Notes: generated by a model from the sequence alone, not told the origin. A DNA stretch of 64,000 nucleotides from CAVTYH01 sp963738835 (GCA_963738835.1 CAVTYH010000005.1:372001-436000), one strand, 5' to 3'; positions 1 to 10,640 are shown, counted from the stretch's first letter. Translations and numbers: made by a program.

Positions 1-1764
1 CCCAGGGTCAACATCCAAGAGACTGCTGTTCGCGCGGTGGCTTTTAGCCCGGACGGGGCTAGCTATTTAACCGCCACTCACGGAGGTGCAATTCAACTCT
101 GGGGCAAACAAGGCAGCACTCCGTTTGACTTAGACCATCGACCGATTTACACCGCGGCATTTAGCCCCGATGGCAGCGACTTCGTGGTGGCTAGCGATAG
201 CGGACTTGCGCAAGTGGAACATCAAAACCAATCAATCGGTCGATTTTAAACACGCGGGCAAAGTCTTTGGCGCCGTGTTCAGCCCCGACGGGAAACTGGC
301 GCTTACGGCCAGCGCCGATGGTACGGCGCAGTTGTGGGATGCCGCCACCGGGATGGCTGTCGGCAGGCCATTGCCGCATCCGAAGGAGGTGAGCGCGGTT
401 GCGTTCAATCCCGATGGGCGTACTTTCCTCACCGGCTGCTTCGATGGCATGGTGCGACAGTGGAGTGTGAAAAATGGCGCACCCCAGGGCAAGCCGCTGC
501 CGCACAAGGGTCGAATTTTTGCCGCCAATTTTAGTCCTGACGGACACACCATCATCACCGGTTGCGAGGACGGCACCGCGCGCCTGTGGGATGCAAAAAC
601 TGATAAACAAATTTCTGATCCGCTCAGGCACAGTGGCTGGGTCGTGGCGGTTTCATTCAGTCCTGACGGCCGGGCCTTGCTAACCGCCAGCGGTGATGGC
701 ACGGCGCGCTTGTGGCCTTTTCCGATCGTGCAACCGGTGGCCGAGCCCCTGCGCATCGGCAGTGCGGTCCAGGTGATGGAGTTTTCGGCCGATGCACAGT
801 TCGTAGCCACCGCTGGGGAAGATAACAGCGTCTCGCTGTGGAATGCAAAAACAGGCAAGCCAATGGGGGAATTGCACGGACATAATAAGGCCGTTAGCAC
901 GTTGGCCTTCAGAGCGGATGGTCGCATTTTGCTGACTGCCAGCGATGATTCCACAGCGCGATTGTGGGACACAAAAACTCAGCAGGCGCTGGGCGAGCCG
1001 CTGCAAGCTGACGCGCCGGTAAGCACGGCCGCATTCAGCCCCGATGGCGCTGCGGTATTAACCGCCAGCACCGACGGCAGTGCCCAACTGTGGAACGCAA
1101 CGACCGGCAAGCCGCTCGTAAAACTTTCTGGACACAAACAAACGATCAGCGATGCGGTGTTCAGCTCCGACGGCAAGATCATGCTGACCGGAAGCTACGA
1201 CGGCACGGCCCGCCTCTGGGATGTGCAAACCGGTAATCTCTCGGGTCAGCCAATCAAGCATGCCGCGCGAGTACTGGCTGTTGCACTCAGTCCCGACGGT
1301 CAGATGGTGCTCACGGGATGTTCCGACCAGACGGCCCAGCTCTGGAGCGCCAAAACCGGCAAGGCCTTATGCGCCCGCTGCGGCATGGCGACAACGTGGC
1401 GGCCGTGGCGTTTAGTCCCGATGGTCGATTGGCTGTCACTGGCGGCGCGGACGGGCGGATTTGCTGGTGGGATTCCGCCACCGGTTATCCTCTGGCCGAT
1501 GCGGTGCGGCACGACAGTCCGATTTCAGCCGTCGCATTTCGTGCCGATGGCCGGTCGCTGCTCGTCGGCAGTAACGACGGAACCGTGCGGCTCTGGAAAG
1601 TGCCGCAGCCGATGCCCGATAATCCCAAGTTGGTCGACGCCTGGGTTCGTGTTCAGACCCGACGACGGGTCGACGACCAGGGTGTCTTAAGCCATATCGA
1701 CGCCTCCGACTGGGCAGCAGCGCAAGCAGCGCTTAAATTATTGCGCAGCAACTTTGAGCCCTAA
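1..1764 (+). CDS. WD40-repeat beta-propeller protein, 5'-truncated and frameshifted
   Basis: About 13 WD40-type units are visible, each with an AFSPDG-like turn followed by an ARLW-like strand, so the product should fold as one or two beta-propellers used for protein binding. The frame is open from base 1, so the true start lies outside the window. The reading frame changes twice: around 205-216, where the continuation RKWNIKTNQS sits in the next frame, and around 1362-1378, where MRPLRHGDN resumes the first frame. Both joins restore uninterrupted repeats, so they look like sequence errors. The last 40 residues after the final repeat are not propeller-like. In planctomycetes such arrays often follow a Hanks-type kinase domain; whether one precedes this array cannot be seen. 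Confidence 0.85.
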
Positions 1765-1960
1765 GCGAGAGTAAAAACAAGGCGCTTTCACTTGGCGACT
1801 TCGCGGACTCTAACACGATTTTGACGGAAGGTTGTGGCCGGCGCGCCTGACGACGAAGATTTGACGCTTCAAGAATGAATGAGGATGCTGGCGACACTGG
1901 TCAAATCGTCGGTGGCGCACACTTCAATCGGGCAAATTTTTGCAATTCAGAAGCACTAAT

Positions 1961-3259
1961 ATGCTATCGCTATCTCGAAGCTTCTGTGAGAAACCGACCA
2001 GCCGATTAAGATTGCAAATCATCGCGCACTGGTTGGTGTCGACAGTGGCGATTTGTTGCCTGCCGATTGCAGAAAGTGCCGCCGAGTCACCTGATACCGC
2101 AACCCAGGTCGCCAAACTGCTAGAAACTGGTTGGAAACCGTCAGTCAGCAACTACGCTGCCGCGCAGGAGCAATTTTCACAAGCGAAGCACGATGCTCCT
2201 AACGATGTTCGCGTCGATTATGCCATGGCGCTTGTCGCGCTGCAAAACCACAACTCTGCCGATGCGTTAACCCCTCTCCAGCAAGCACTGCAAAGCGGGA
2301 AGTCGTTGCTGCCAATTCGCCGTGTGCACGTTTGGGTGTTAATCGGCCGCCGCGAAACTCCAGCCGCTAAAGTTGCGATTGCAGAACTGGCACGCGTTCT
2401 AAAAGCCGAGAGTTCATCGACGATTCAGGCCGACTCAGAAGAAACAGCCCGCTGGTTGGGCAGCGTGATCGGATATTATGCCGGTCCCGGCAGCGATCAG
2501 CTGAAACCCGAGGAATTGGCGGCACTTGATTCTGAAGTCTCAAGCGGCCTTAACGAGGACCTGGCGACCCGATATTCGGATGCCAAAGCCTCGGTAGCTA
2601 CGCATTTTAACGAGTTGCAGGAGCAACTTACTGAAGCGCGAAAAAGCGTTCAAGCAGACAATGAGTCGAAGCTTGCCATCGACCGCAATCAAACCGAAGC
2701 GGCACTCAACATTGCCACCAACAAAAAAACGGCGGCGGCGGCGCTTGTTGAACAGCTGCAGCAAAAAATTAATGCTGAAACCCCAGCCCTAAAACTCGAA
2801 GGGCTGCAACTTTCACGACAATGGGACAGGTCCGACGATCACCTGCAAAACTTACAAAGCCGCCTGGATTTAGAAAAACGCCGAGCAGAAAAAGATCGAG
2901 ACTCGTCCACAATCTCTCAACTCAATCGCGAGATTGATCAAGAGAAGGATCGGGTCCGGCAGAATCGCCAACCGCTGGAAAAGCGGATGACCGCGATTAG
3001 AAATCAATTGCGCGAAAATGACAGACATTTGGCCGCCGCGCAGGAAGAATTTAGAACCTTTGACAAACAGGAACAGACACTGACGGTGAAGAGCAAGCAA
3101 CTGGCCAAGCAAGCAGAAAAGCCGGCCTCGGGTAGTGACCCCAAAACCGTTTCGCTGGAGCTAAAAGTGAAATCGATCTCCACCTACGCGGGCATTAACC
3201 TGGCGCGGGAAAAGCAGCGCATCTTGGATACGTACCACCCGAAATCGTCCGCGCCATAA
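1961..3259 (+). CDS. Secreted or membrane-anchored coiled-coil protein of unknown function
   Basis: About 432 residues. I chose the ATG at 1961; an in-frame TTG at 1940 would add seven residues. A hydrophobic stretch around residues 20-40 (TVAICCLPIAESAAE) resembles a signal peptide. Residues 60-140 look TPR-like, with alternating small and large hydrophobics (ALVALQNHNSADALTPLQQA). From about residue 200 to 400 the protein is rich in E, K, Q and R with heptad-like leucines, which predicts a long coiled coil. No catalytic motif is seen. It follows the WD40 gene on the same strand after a gap of about 200 bases in which nothing was recognised. A structural or adaptor role in the cell envelope is only a guess. 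Confidence 0.7.
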   Translation: MLSLSRSFCEKPTSRLRLQIIAHWLVSTVAICCLPIAESAAESPDTATQVAKLLETGWKPSVSNYAAAQEQFSQAKHDAPNDVRVDYAMALVALQNHNSADALTPLQQALQSGKSLLPIRRVHVWVLIGRRETPAAKVAIAELARVLKAESSSTIQADSEETARWLGSVIGYYAGPGSDQLKPEELAALDSEVSSGLNEDLATRYSDAKASVATHFNELQEQLTEARKSVQADNESKLAIDRNQTEAALNIATNKKTAAAALVEQLQQKINAETPALKLEGLQLSRQWDRSDDHLQNLQSRLDLEKRRAEKDRDSSTISQLNREIDQEKDRVRQNRQPLEKRMTAIRNQLRENDRHLAAAQEEFRTFDKQEQTLTVKSKQLAKQAEKPASGSDPKTVSLELKVKSISTYAGINLAREKQRILDTYHPKSSAP

Positions 3260-3286
3260 GATCGTCCGCATGCGGCCCGATAGAAA

Positions 3287-4386
3287 TCAGTGCCGCACGA
3301 AGGCCATGACAATTTCAATGGCAATCAACACGATCACGATGACTTCCAACAGCTCGATGCGGAAGGCCGACGACTGATCGCTGACGACCTGGTACGCCCC
3401 TTCCACCACGTCGAGCGACGCACGGATGTTTTGCTCCCACTGGCTCAGGTGCAACCGAGCCGCAATCAGTTGATGCACTCGAGCCAGATACTGATCGCCG
3501 ACTAGTTTCAGCGCATTCCCAGCCCGCTCGAACAGATTGATGGCATCGATCCGCAGTTCGCCCAATTGACGCAGTGGCCGGCCGTGGGTACGCCAAAATG
3601 GAAACCAGCTTTGCAGTGTGCGGTGGATGGTGCTGTAGGCCGTTGCCAGGCGATCGTCGAGTAAATTGTCGATGTAACGATATTCCAGCAGTTGCACGTT
3701 CGCGAATTCAATCGTTTGCAGCGTCTCTTCGCAGTTACGATCCACAAGCACCGCCGCCGACCAGGCTGCCAAGAGCAGATCGGACGGACTATAACTGATT
3801 CGCGATTGAAGTGCGGTTTCGATCTCCTCTTTGCTCAGTGGATCTGATTCCAAGCGAACAAGACTTGCCAGCCAATCGCTGTGCCTCTCTAGAAGCATTT
3901 CAGTAGCTGGCAGCGGTTCGCCTGGCGGGATCTCGAACACGAAATACTCTTCGCCCAGCGGACTCCACGCACAATCCTTGATGGCCGGCCGCAGCTTTTC
4001 AAACAAACCGGTGGAAGCTGTGCGGATTGTCTCAACCAACGATTGCGGATCGGATAGCGAGCCGGCCAGTCGAGCCAGCGCACGGGCGGCAATTCAAACG
4101 GAATTTGCAGCGACACACTTACGCCGCCGAAATCGAACACGATCGCCTCAGCCGTCGAATCCACAGCACCTAATTCCGGAAGTTGAACGCGGACCGTTCC
4201 CAACGGATAGCGCAGTGGTACGGGCCGATACGTGATCGAACTTGGCGTGCGCCGCCGCCGAGCCAATTCTTGACTCTCAGCCGGCAACAACCGCCGGGCT
4301 TGTTCCAAATCAATTTCATCGCCCCAATCAAACGCCACAAAGACGTGTAATTTGCCGCGCAGCGGTGCCTCATCGTCAAGCATCAT
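3287..4386 (-). CDS. DUF155 (RMD1/SIF2-like) C-terminally anchored membrane protein, one frameshift
   Basis: The C-terminus has the DUF155 hallmark: a long alpha-helical region ending in one hydrophobic helix with acidic residues (IELLEVIVIVLIAIEIVMAF). The N-terminal half (HVFVAFDWGDEIDLEQA, then AIVFDFGGVSVSLQIPFEL) matches the mixed alpha/beta region of the family. The halves lie in different frames, and the switch is near 4060-4080, where LARLAGSLSDPQSLVET continues after PPVRW. The start is the first of two adjacent ATG codons at 4386. The rebuilt protein is about 366 residues, within the family's usual range. The eukaryotic homologues act in mitochondria; the bacterial role is not known to me. 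It lies downstream of the Nudix gene on the same strand, separated by an inverted repeat. Confidence 0.75.
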
Positions 4387-4410
4387 TGGAGTATAGCAGC
4401 CCGGATTTGA

Positions 4411-4507
4411 ACCGCAGAGGACACAGAGAATCGCAAAGGACACGCGGAGCTAATCAGATTAGCTTAAATTCTACGCACCTCCGCGTTCCTCAGCGTACTT
4501 TGCGGTG
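4411..4507. repeat. Imperfect inverted repeat of the ACCGCAGAGG dispersed type
   Basis: The left arm at 4411-4440 starts ACCGCAGAGGACACAGAG. The right arm at 4479-4507 reads CTCCGCGTTCCTCAGCG and then ACTTTGCGGTGA, an imperfect reverse complement of the left. The right arm overlaps the last codons and the stop codon of the Nudix gene, so the repeat supplies that protein's final residues (HRKVR). Elements of this appearance are scattered between genes in many environmental genomes. It could fold as a transcript-end hairpin between the two minus-strand genes, but there is no U-tract. Confidence 0.6.
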
Positions 4508-4930
4508 AATGAGTTCGACGAGCCGATCCAAGAACGGCCGCTGTTCGGGATGGATCACCCGTTGGGCTTCGTCCAGTGACAGGAACTCGGCGCGATCGAC
4601 TTCCCAATGAGCCAGATGCGGCGCGGCGTCTTCCGGAGCGGCAATCACAAATGCATGAACTCGCTTACGGCTGCAGGTGTAGTCGATGTGACCAAGTGGA
4701 ATCAACTGGTCAACGAGCGCCGGCCCTAGATCCACGCCACCGACAGCCACTCCGGTTTCTTCAAACGTTTCTCGAATGGCTGCCTCGGCCAACGATTCCC
4801 CTTCATCCGCCAATCCCTTGGGAATGCTCCACGGGGCATGGCGATTGTAGTTGCCCGAGGGATGGACCAGGAGCACTTCAATGCCATCGCCCCGCTGTCG
4901 ATAAATCACTAGCCCTGCCGATTGTTGCAT
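4490..4930 (-). CDS. Nudix hydrolase
   Basis: A 146-residue protein with a complete Nudix box, G-x5-E-x7-RE-x2-EE-x-G-V, in the stretch beginning GLADEGESLAEAAIRETFE. The three glutamates that bind the divalent metal are present. The motif upstream of the box (SAGLVIYRQRGDGIEVLLV) and the PWSIPKG strand are typical of the diadenosine-polyphosphate/MutT-like branch. It probably hydrolyses a nucleoside diphosphate linked to another moiety; the substrate cannot be deduced. The ATG at 4930 is preceded by a 286-base gene-free gap shared with the divergent PEP-CTERM gene. Its C-terminus is encoded inside the inverted repeat described separately. Confidence 0.9.
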   Translation of the reverse strand: MQQSAGLVIYRQRGDGIEVLLVHPSGNYNRHAPWSIPKGLADEGESLAEAAIRETFEETGVAVGGVDLGPALVDQLIPLGHIDYTCSRKRVHAFVIAAPEDAAPHLAHWEVDRAEFLSLDEAQRVIHPEQRPFLDRLVELIHRKVR

Positions 4931-5216
4931 GCTGTTTAACCCTACAAATCAACGGGAGCCAAGTTTTTAGGTCCAGCCAACTCCCCGCCTATTGCAATTC
5001 ATTTTACCGCCGGTTAGCGTGGTTCACAGTTGTGCTTTCCGGCAACCGGGGGCGGTGTCGAGTGGCGTTAAGCACAACTTCCCACCTTTATCCGCTGGCC
5101 TCGTTGACCGAGCCAAAACGTTGCTAGCGCGGCCTGCCTGCCCCGGAAACGAGAATAGACTTCAAACGCCGACCTGCACGGCGAAAGTTTTGATCAACAA
5201 CCTTGAGGTGTCGCCG

Positions 5217-6359
5217 ATGATTTTGTTACGCCGTCGCGGATTATGCATGTGCTGGTTGTTGTTCGTCGGATTGAGCGTAGGATCGGTTGCTGCCAATGCC
5301 AACGAATTACTGGTGGCCGATCGCGCCACAAATCGTATTCTGGCGTTTGATCCGACCAGCGGCGCTTTTGGCCGCGTTTTGGTTGGCCAAGACCCGACAA
5401 ATCTGTTCAGTCCAGCGGCGGTCACAATTGGTTTCGGCGGCGATTTATTCGTCGCCAGCCAAGGGACCGGAAAAGTTCTGCGGTACGACATCACCACCGG
5501 CGCTCCGAAAGGCAGCACACCGGGCAGCCCGGTGTTTGTCGATCTCGGTTTGGCAAGCGGACCATCGGGACTTTTGTACGACGCGGGTTCAAATCGCCTG
5601 TTTGTCGGCACGCTGGGCAATGCCGATTCAACGGTTGTCAATATTTATGACTCCAGCGGAACAAGCCTTGGGAGCATCAATGCAGGGCCGGCTGGCGGCC
5701 GCACAGGATTGGCAATGGATAGCAGCGGCAACTTGTATGCGAACAGCTTCAACACCGACGGGTTTGCGCCCAACGGTGGCGAAACCGGAGCCGTGCTGAA
5801 GTTTAGCGGCGCGAATTTCACGACGTGGCAGCCGCTCATTGCCGGAAACGGAATCTACAACGACAGCTTCTTCAACAACATCCCGGTAAACGTGGCAGGA
5901 ATGAACGGATTAGCGCTATTGCAGACTCCGGGCGGCAATTCTTTGTTTGCAGCCAGTTTGTTTGGCCAAGAAGTGCTGAAGCTCGATGCTTCGACAGGCG
6001 CTGTCCAGGCAGTGATCGGCACCCAATTTACTGGCATACCGATGTTGCCGCCCACGGCGTATCCATCTGGTCTATTGATTGATGACAGCGGAAGTTTGCT
6101 GGTCACCACGTTGGGGAACAACAATCCCAACGACCCGATTTACAGCACCTTCACCTTCCCCGGCAGCGTGCAGGAGTTTGCCACTGACGGGACTTTCTTG
6201 GGTGTTTTGGTGAGCGACGGTGATTCGCTGAATCAACAAGCGGGGGTGGGCTTCCAGCCGACTGCGGTTGTCGTCTCTCCCGTGTCTGAACCGACGACGC
6301 TGTTGCTGGCAGCTTGCGGTCTTGCTGGTTTGTTGTTTTATCGACGGGGTCAAGTTTAG
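5217..6359 (+). CDS. PEP-CTERM-anchored NHL/SMP-30-like beta-propeller protein
   Basis: About 380 residues. The ATG at 5217 is chosen because a GAGGTG ribosome-binding site lies just upstream and a signal peptide follows (RRRGLCMCWLLFVGLSVGSV, cleavage near ANA). The body has repeated strands such as LLVADRATNRILAFD and NLYANSFNTDG, typical of NHL-type propellers. The C-terminus is a PEP-CTERM signal: SEPTT, a hydrophobic helix (LLLAACGLAGLLF) and the basic tail YRRGQ. In this family the tail is processed by an exosortase during export to the cell surface or exopolysaccharide; no exosortase is in the window. The protein is probably extracellular. Confidence 0.85.
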   Translation: MILLRRRGLCMCWLLFVGLSVGSVAANANELLVADRATNRILAFDPTSGAFGRVLVGQDPTNLFSPAAVTIGFGGDLFVASQGTGKVLRYDITTGAPKGSTPGSPVFVDLGLASGPSGLLYDAGSNRLFVGTLGNADSTVVNIYDSSGTSLGSINAGPAGGRTGLAMDSSGNLYANSFNTDGFAPNGGETGAVLKFSGANFTTWQPLIAGNGIYNDSFFNNIPVNVAGMNGLALLQTPGGNSLFAASLFGQEVLKLDASTGAVQAVIGTQFTGIPMLPPTAYPSGLLIDDSGSLLVTTLGNNNPNDPIYSTFTFPGSVQEFATDGTFLGVLVSDGDSLNQQAGVGFQPTAVVVSPVSEPTTLLLAACGLAGLLFYRRGQV

Positions 6360-6406
6360 AGCCTGCGAGCTTCGTTGGCGGACCGGCAATCGGATATCAT
6401 CCGGCA

Positions 6407-7468
6407 ATGTGCTTAAACGCAAACGATCACCTGCAACTGCCATCGCCACATAGCCGGCGATACGCGCAGCAAGGTTTTACGCTGGTCGAGTTGCTCGTCG
6501 TCATTGCCATTATCGGCACCCTCATCGCGCTCTTGCTGCCCGCGATTCAATCGGCGCGCGAATCGGCCCGACGAGCGCAGTGCTCTAACAATCTCAAGCA
6601 GTTGGGTCTGGCGCTTCATAGCTACGAAAGCTCGCGCCGGCATTTTCCACCGGGGGCAGATTCGAAGCCCGATCCGGTGAATCCTGGAGGCACGCCCTAC
6701 AATTTTTTCCGCTGGTCGGCTTTGGCACACCTGACGCCCTACTTAGAGCGATCGGCAGCGTACAAGTCGCTCGATTTGACCGTGCCGCTCTACGGCGCCA
6801 ATCAGCAGCCGCTGCCGCAAAATGTCGCGGGCGTCCAACTCTTGCTGAATGAGTTCCTCTGCCCGAGCGACAGGCAGCAGCGTGTCATTCCTAATTTCGG
6901 GCCGACCAACTATGCGGCATGTGCCGGGTCAGGACTCGGAGGCGGCACGCCATTCGATACTGACGGAATCTTCTACGTGAACTCTCGCATCCGAGTTGCC
7001 GACATCACCGACGGCACTAGTAAGACGGTTTCCATGTCGGAGAGCGTACTGGGTGAAACCAATAATCCGAAACCAGGTACGCCTCAAGCCGCGGCAGACC
7101 CGCGAATGGCGTACGTCTATCCCAAGGCGGTGCCACTCACCGAGGATTCTTGTAACGCCTCGACGACGTGGAACTATCAAGATCCCCGTGGGTTTGCCTG
7201 GGTCAGCGGCGAATATCGATGCGCGCTATACAATCATTATGGGGCTCCCAATGCCCAACAATTCGATTGCATAGCGAATATCGTCGCGGCTCCTTTGACT
7301 GAAATTTACGCCGCCTACGGTTGGCGTGCTGCCAGAAGCTTTCATCCGGGCGGTGTGAATGTATTATTAGCCGATGGTTCGGTGCATTTTGTTCCCGACG
7401 GCGTAAACCAGACAATTTGGCACGACATTTCGACGCGCAGCGGGGCTGAAACTTCCGTCCTACCTTAG
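6407..7468 (+). CDS. DUF1559 protein with pseudopilin-type N-terminus
   Basis: About 353 residues. The N-terminus has a prepilin peptidase site and hydrophobic helix (QGFTLVELLVVIAIIGTLIA) followed by LLPAIQSARESARRAQCSNN, the signature start of the planctomycete DUF1559 family. The C-terminal part has the family's RSFHPGGVNVLLADGSVHF motif. I chose the ATG at 6407, which gives a short basic leader before the prepilin site; the open frame extends further upstream. These proteins are thought to be processed like type II secretion/type IV pilin subunits and are highly expanded in planctomycetes; their precise role is unsettled. It lies 47 bases after the PEP-CTERM gene and may be co-transcribed with it. 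Confidence 0.9.
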   Translation: MCLNANDHLQLPSPHSRRYAQQGFTLVELLVVIAIIGTLIALLLPAIQSARESARRAQCSNNLKQLGLALHSYESSRRHFPPGADSKPDPVNPGGTPYNFFRWSALAHLTPYLERSAAYKSLDLTVPLYGANQQPLPQNVAGVQLLLNEFLCPSDRQQRVIPNFGPTNYAACAGSGLGGGTPFDTDGIFYVNSRIRVADITDGTSKTVSMSESVLGETNNPKPGTPQAAADPRMAYVYPKAVPLTEDSCNASTTWNYQDPRGFAWVSGEYRCALYNHYGAPNAQQFDCIANIVAAPLTEIYAAYGWRAARSFHPGGVNVLLADGSVHFVPDGVNQTIWHDISTRSGAETSVLP

Positions 7469-7630
7469 CAGTATAATGGAGCGATCGGCGTGAATTGCTC
7501 CACCGGCCGTCCCCACCTTCGCGGCCGTTGTCATTCGGCAGTCAGCGGGCGATACTGGTATTGATGAGCCAAGCCCACTTCACCGGCGACGCATTAACCA
7601 CCGGCGCTGACCTCGCCTGGCACTTCGGGC

Positions 7631-9238
7631 TTGGATTTAGACCTGTCCGGGCGTCAGCTAGGCGATTATCGCTTGCTGCGCCGCTTGGGTCGCGGGGCGA
7701 TGGCCGATGTTTATCTGGCCGAGCAAGGCTCGCTGCGTCGGCAAATCGCCTTCAAAGTGCTCAAGCGTGAGTTAGCGGCCGATCAAACCTACGTCCGCCG
7801 CTTTCATATGGAAGCCCAGGCGGCAGCGGCGTTGGTGCAGGCCAACATTGTTCAGATCTATGAAGTCGGCTGCATTGAAGGCTGGCACTACATCGCCCAG
7901 GAATACGTCGAGGGGCAAAATCTTGCACAGTACATCGCTCGCCAAGGCACGCCCGATGTCAAGCTGGCGATGGCGGTGATGCGTCAGGTCACAGCCGCGC
8001 TGTGCAAATCGGCGGAACGTGGCATCGTGCACCGCGATATTAAGCCTGAGAACATCATGTTGGGTCGCTCGGGCGAAGTGAAGGTCGCCGATTTCGGTCT
8101 GGCGCGTGTCGGCGCTCACGACGACGCCGTGAAACTCACGCAAGTGGGCATCACCATGGGCACGCCGCTGTATATGAGCCCGGAGCAAGTGGAAGGTAAA
8201 CCGCTCGATTGCCGCAGCGACCTTTACAGTCTGGGCGTGACATGCTTTCACATGCTCACCGGTCAGCCGCCGTTCCGCGGCGAGACAGCACTAAGTGTTG
8301 CCTTGCAGCACGTTCGCAAACAGCCCGAGCGACTAGAAAACTTGCGTCCCGATTTACCGCCCGCGCTGTGTCGCATTATCCATAAATTATTGGCGAAAGA
8401 TCCGGCCGAACGTTTCCAAAATCCGCGCGAGCTGCTGCACGAATTGCGGGCACTTCAAATTGAAGGAGTCGATTTGCAGTGGCCCGCCGAAATGGACGAG
8501 TTCAACTCGGTGGAAACCGCCGCCTTGGGCACCTCGCGTCTGGCGGCCACGCAGCGGCTGCAGACCATGATGGACGCCTCGACGCAGTCGGCTGAAAGTC
8601 GCAGAAAATTCTGGTACGCCGCGGTCATCTCGGGTGCCGTCCTGGCGTCGCTATTGCTGGGCGCAGCAGCCGCCTGGGCATTCCGCGAAAGATTCTTGCT
8701 CGACACTCCACCGGCTGCGTTTGTACCAGTGGACCCGATGAAATCGGCTCAGGAGCAATACCGCTGGGCCGCGGATTATAAGCCACTGGATGAGGCTGCT
8801 TGGCAAAGTGTCGAATATTATTACCCCAAAGAAACGCGCTATGTCCTTCTGGCTAAAGAAGGGCTGGCAAAACTGTACTTACGTCACGGTACCGAGCCCG
8901 ACCCTCGTGCACTGTCACTGTTTGTCGAACTCACGAACACTTCGAGCGTCAACTCGGATCTCGAGAAACAAGCGAAGGCTTTCGGATTGGTTGGACAGTC
9001 GTTTATTTATTTGCAGAAGGGAAACGCCCAAAAAAGCGCCGAATTGTTGGCCGACTTAGCCACTCTAATTGGCAGTTTGGAGCCGGCGCAGGTACGACCG
9101 ATTCTCGACGACCGCGATATGGAACAGTTGCTCGGCTGGGTCGCAGAGCACAATCAAAGAGCTGCCGGCAAATTGAAGGCCGAGGAATGGAAAGATTGGC
9201 TGCGGACCCAGTCCCAGGAAGATGCTGGAACAGGCTAA
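7631..9238 (+). CDS. Membrane-bound Hanks-type serine/threonine protein kinase
   Basis: The kinase domain spans roughly residues 10-270: glycine loop LGRGAMADVYLA, ATP-binding Lys in IAFKVLK, catalytic loop HRDIKPENIM, magnesium loop DFGLAR and the MSPEQ segment. One transmembrane helix follows (residues about 325-345, AAVISGAVLASLLLGAAAAW), then an external alpha-helical domain of about 180 residues with TPR-like character (RHGTEPDPRALSLFVELTN). The only in-frame start giving the full domain is TTG at 7631. An ATG at 7564 in another frame encodes MSQAHFTGDALTTG and could be the real start if a base is wrong near 7600-7630. It probably phosphorylates cytoplasmic targets in response to a signal sensed outside. 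Confidence 0.88.
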   Translation: MDLDLSGRQLGDYRLLRRLGRGAMADVYLAEQGSLRRQIAFKVLKRELAADQTYVRRFHMEAQAAAALVQANIVQIYEVGCIEGWHYIAQEYVEGQNLAQYIARQGTPDVKLAMAVMRQVTAALCKSAERGIVHRDIKPENIMLGRSGEVKVADFGLARVGAHDDAVKLTQVGITMGTPLYMSPEQVEGKPLDCRSDLYSLGVTCFHMLTGQPPFRGETALSVALQHVRKQPERLENLRPDLPPALCRIIHKLLAKDPAERFQNPRELLHELRALQIEGVDLQWPAEMDEFNSVETAALGTSRLAATQRLQTMMDASTQSAESRRKFWYAAVISGAVLASLLLGAAAAWAFRERFLLDTPPAAFVPVDPMKSAQEQYRWAADYKPLDEAAWQSVEYYYPKETRYVLLAKEGLAKLYLRHGTEPDPRALSLFVELTNTSSVNSDLEKQAKAFGLVGQSFIYLQKGNAQKSAELLADLATLIGSLEPAQVRPILDDRDMEQLLGWVAEHNQRAAGKLKAEEWKDWLRTQSQEDAGTG

Positions 9239-9347
9239 TTCGGCGCTGCCCGGCGCATTGATGCCCTGCACGGTTGCAGCTAAAATGCCGGATTCAACTG
9301 GTGGGGGTTCTGGGAATCCAGCGTTTCTCAGCATTAGCAGCAGGCCT

Positions 9348-10640
9348 ATGGCATGGCGTCGCAACATGGTGGTGGCCCAAAGTGGCGGGCCAAGTCCGGT
9401 CATCAACAACAGCTTGCGCGGCATCATCGAAACCGCCCGCGAGATGGATGAAATTGGCACCGTCTACGGCGCCCGGCATGGCATCGAAGGGGTGCTGAAA
9501 GAAGAGTTGCTGGACTTGACGGCCCAGCCGCCGGAAGAAGTCGCGCTCTTGCGATTTACGCCCGCCGCTGGCTCGATCGGCACTTGCCGTTACAAGCTCA
9601 AGCCGAATCAAAAAGAAGATTTCGAACGCACCATCGAAGTGCTGAAAGCCCACGATGTCGACTACTTCCTCTACATCGGCGGCAACGATTCGATGGACAC
9701 CGCGCACAAAATCGCCAGTCTGGCCCATGAGCGCGGGCTGGACTTGATTGCCGTCGGCGTGCCGAAGACCATCGACAATGACGTGGGAGACAGCGAGTTC
9801 AAGCTGGTCGATCACACGCCCGGCTACGGCAGCACCGCCAAGTACTGGATGCACATGGTGCAAAACGCCAACGAGGAAAACGAAGGCAGCTCGCCGGCCG
9901 ATCCAGTGCTGGTGATGCAAGCGATGGGGCGCAAAATCGGGTATATTCCCGCCGCGGCTCGCCTGGCCGATCCGCAGCGCGAAATGCCGCTGCAAATTTA
10001 TTTGGCCGAAAGCCCGTGTACGCTCCAGCAATTGGCCGACAATGTGAACGATCAATTAAAGAAATCGGGCCGCTGTTTGGTCGTGATCAGCGAAGGGTTT
10101 GATGTCGGCGACATTGGCGCGGTAAAAGACTCGTTCGGCCACACATCGTTCAGCGCCAGTCAGTTGACCGTGGCGCAAATCGTCGTGAATTACTTGAACA
10201 AATCGGGGCTGTCGGCCAAAGGTTCGGCTCGCGGCAATGTGCCGGGCACCGATCAGCGGCATGCAATGGCATATGCCTCGACGGTCGATTTGGAAGAGGC
10301 CTACCGCAGCGGTCAGATGGCCGCTTTGCTGGCCGCGCAGGCGAAGGCGGATTCATGGCCACAATTCTGCGCCAGCCGGGCCGAATTTATTCGGCGCTGT
10401 ACGACAAAGTGCTGCTAGAAAAAGTCGCCGCCGCCGATCGCACATTCCCAAAACAGTGGATCGCCCCCGGCGGTTTTGACGTGACCGACGATTTCCTGAG
10501 TTATTGCCACCCGTTGGTCGGCGAAGACATGGTCTCGCTGCCGATGATTGATGGCCGTCAACGCTTGACGAAATTCAAACCAATCTACGCCGAACAGAAA
10601 CTGCCCAAGTACTCTCTCCAAGCCGATCGACCCCAAGTAA
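9348..10640 (+). CDS. pfp: Pyrophosphate-dependent 6-phosphofructokinase, frameshifted
   Basis: Catalyses reversible phosphorylation of fructose 6-phosphate to fructose 1,6-bisphosphate in glycolysis. Family motifs are present: VVAQSGGPSPVINNSLRG at the N-terminus, GGNDSMDTA (the Asp associated with PPi use in place of ATP), PKTIDND in the active site and MQAMGRKIGYIPAAARLAD. The ATG at 9348 starts just before the first strand. One break lies near 10350-10356, where AKADSWPQF should read on as GGFMATILRQPGRIY; a missing G in a GGG run would explain it. The frame then runs without a stop into the next gene. Removing one C from the CCCC run at 10631-10634 would put the TAA at 10638-10640 in frame, right after QADRP, the expected end of the family. 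Confidence 0.85.
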
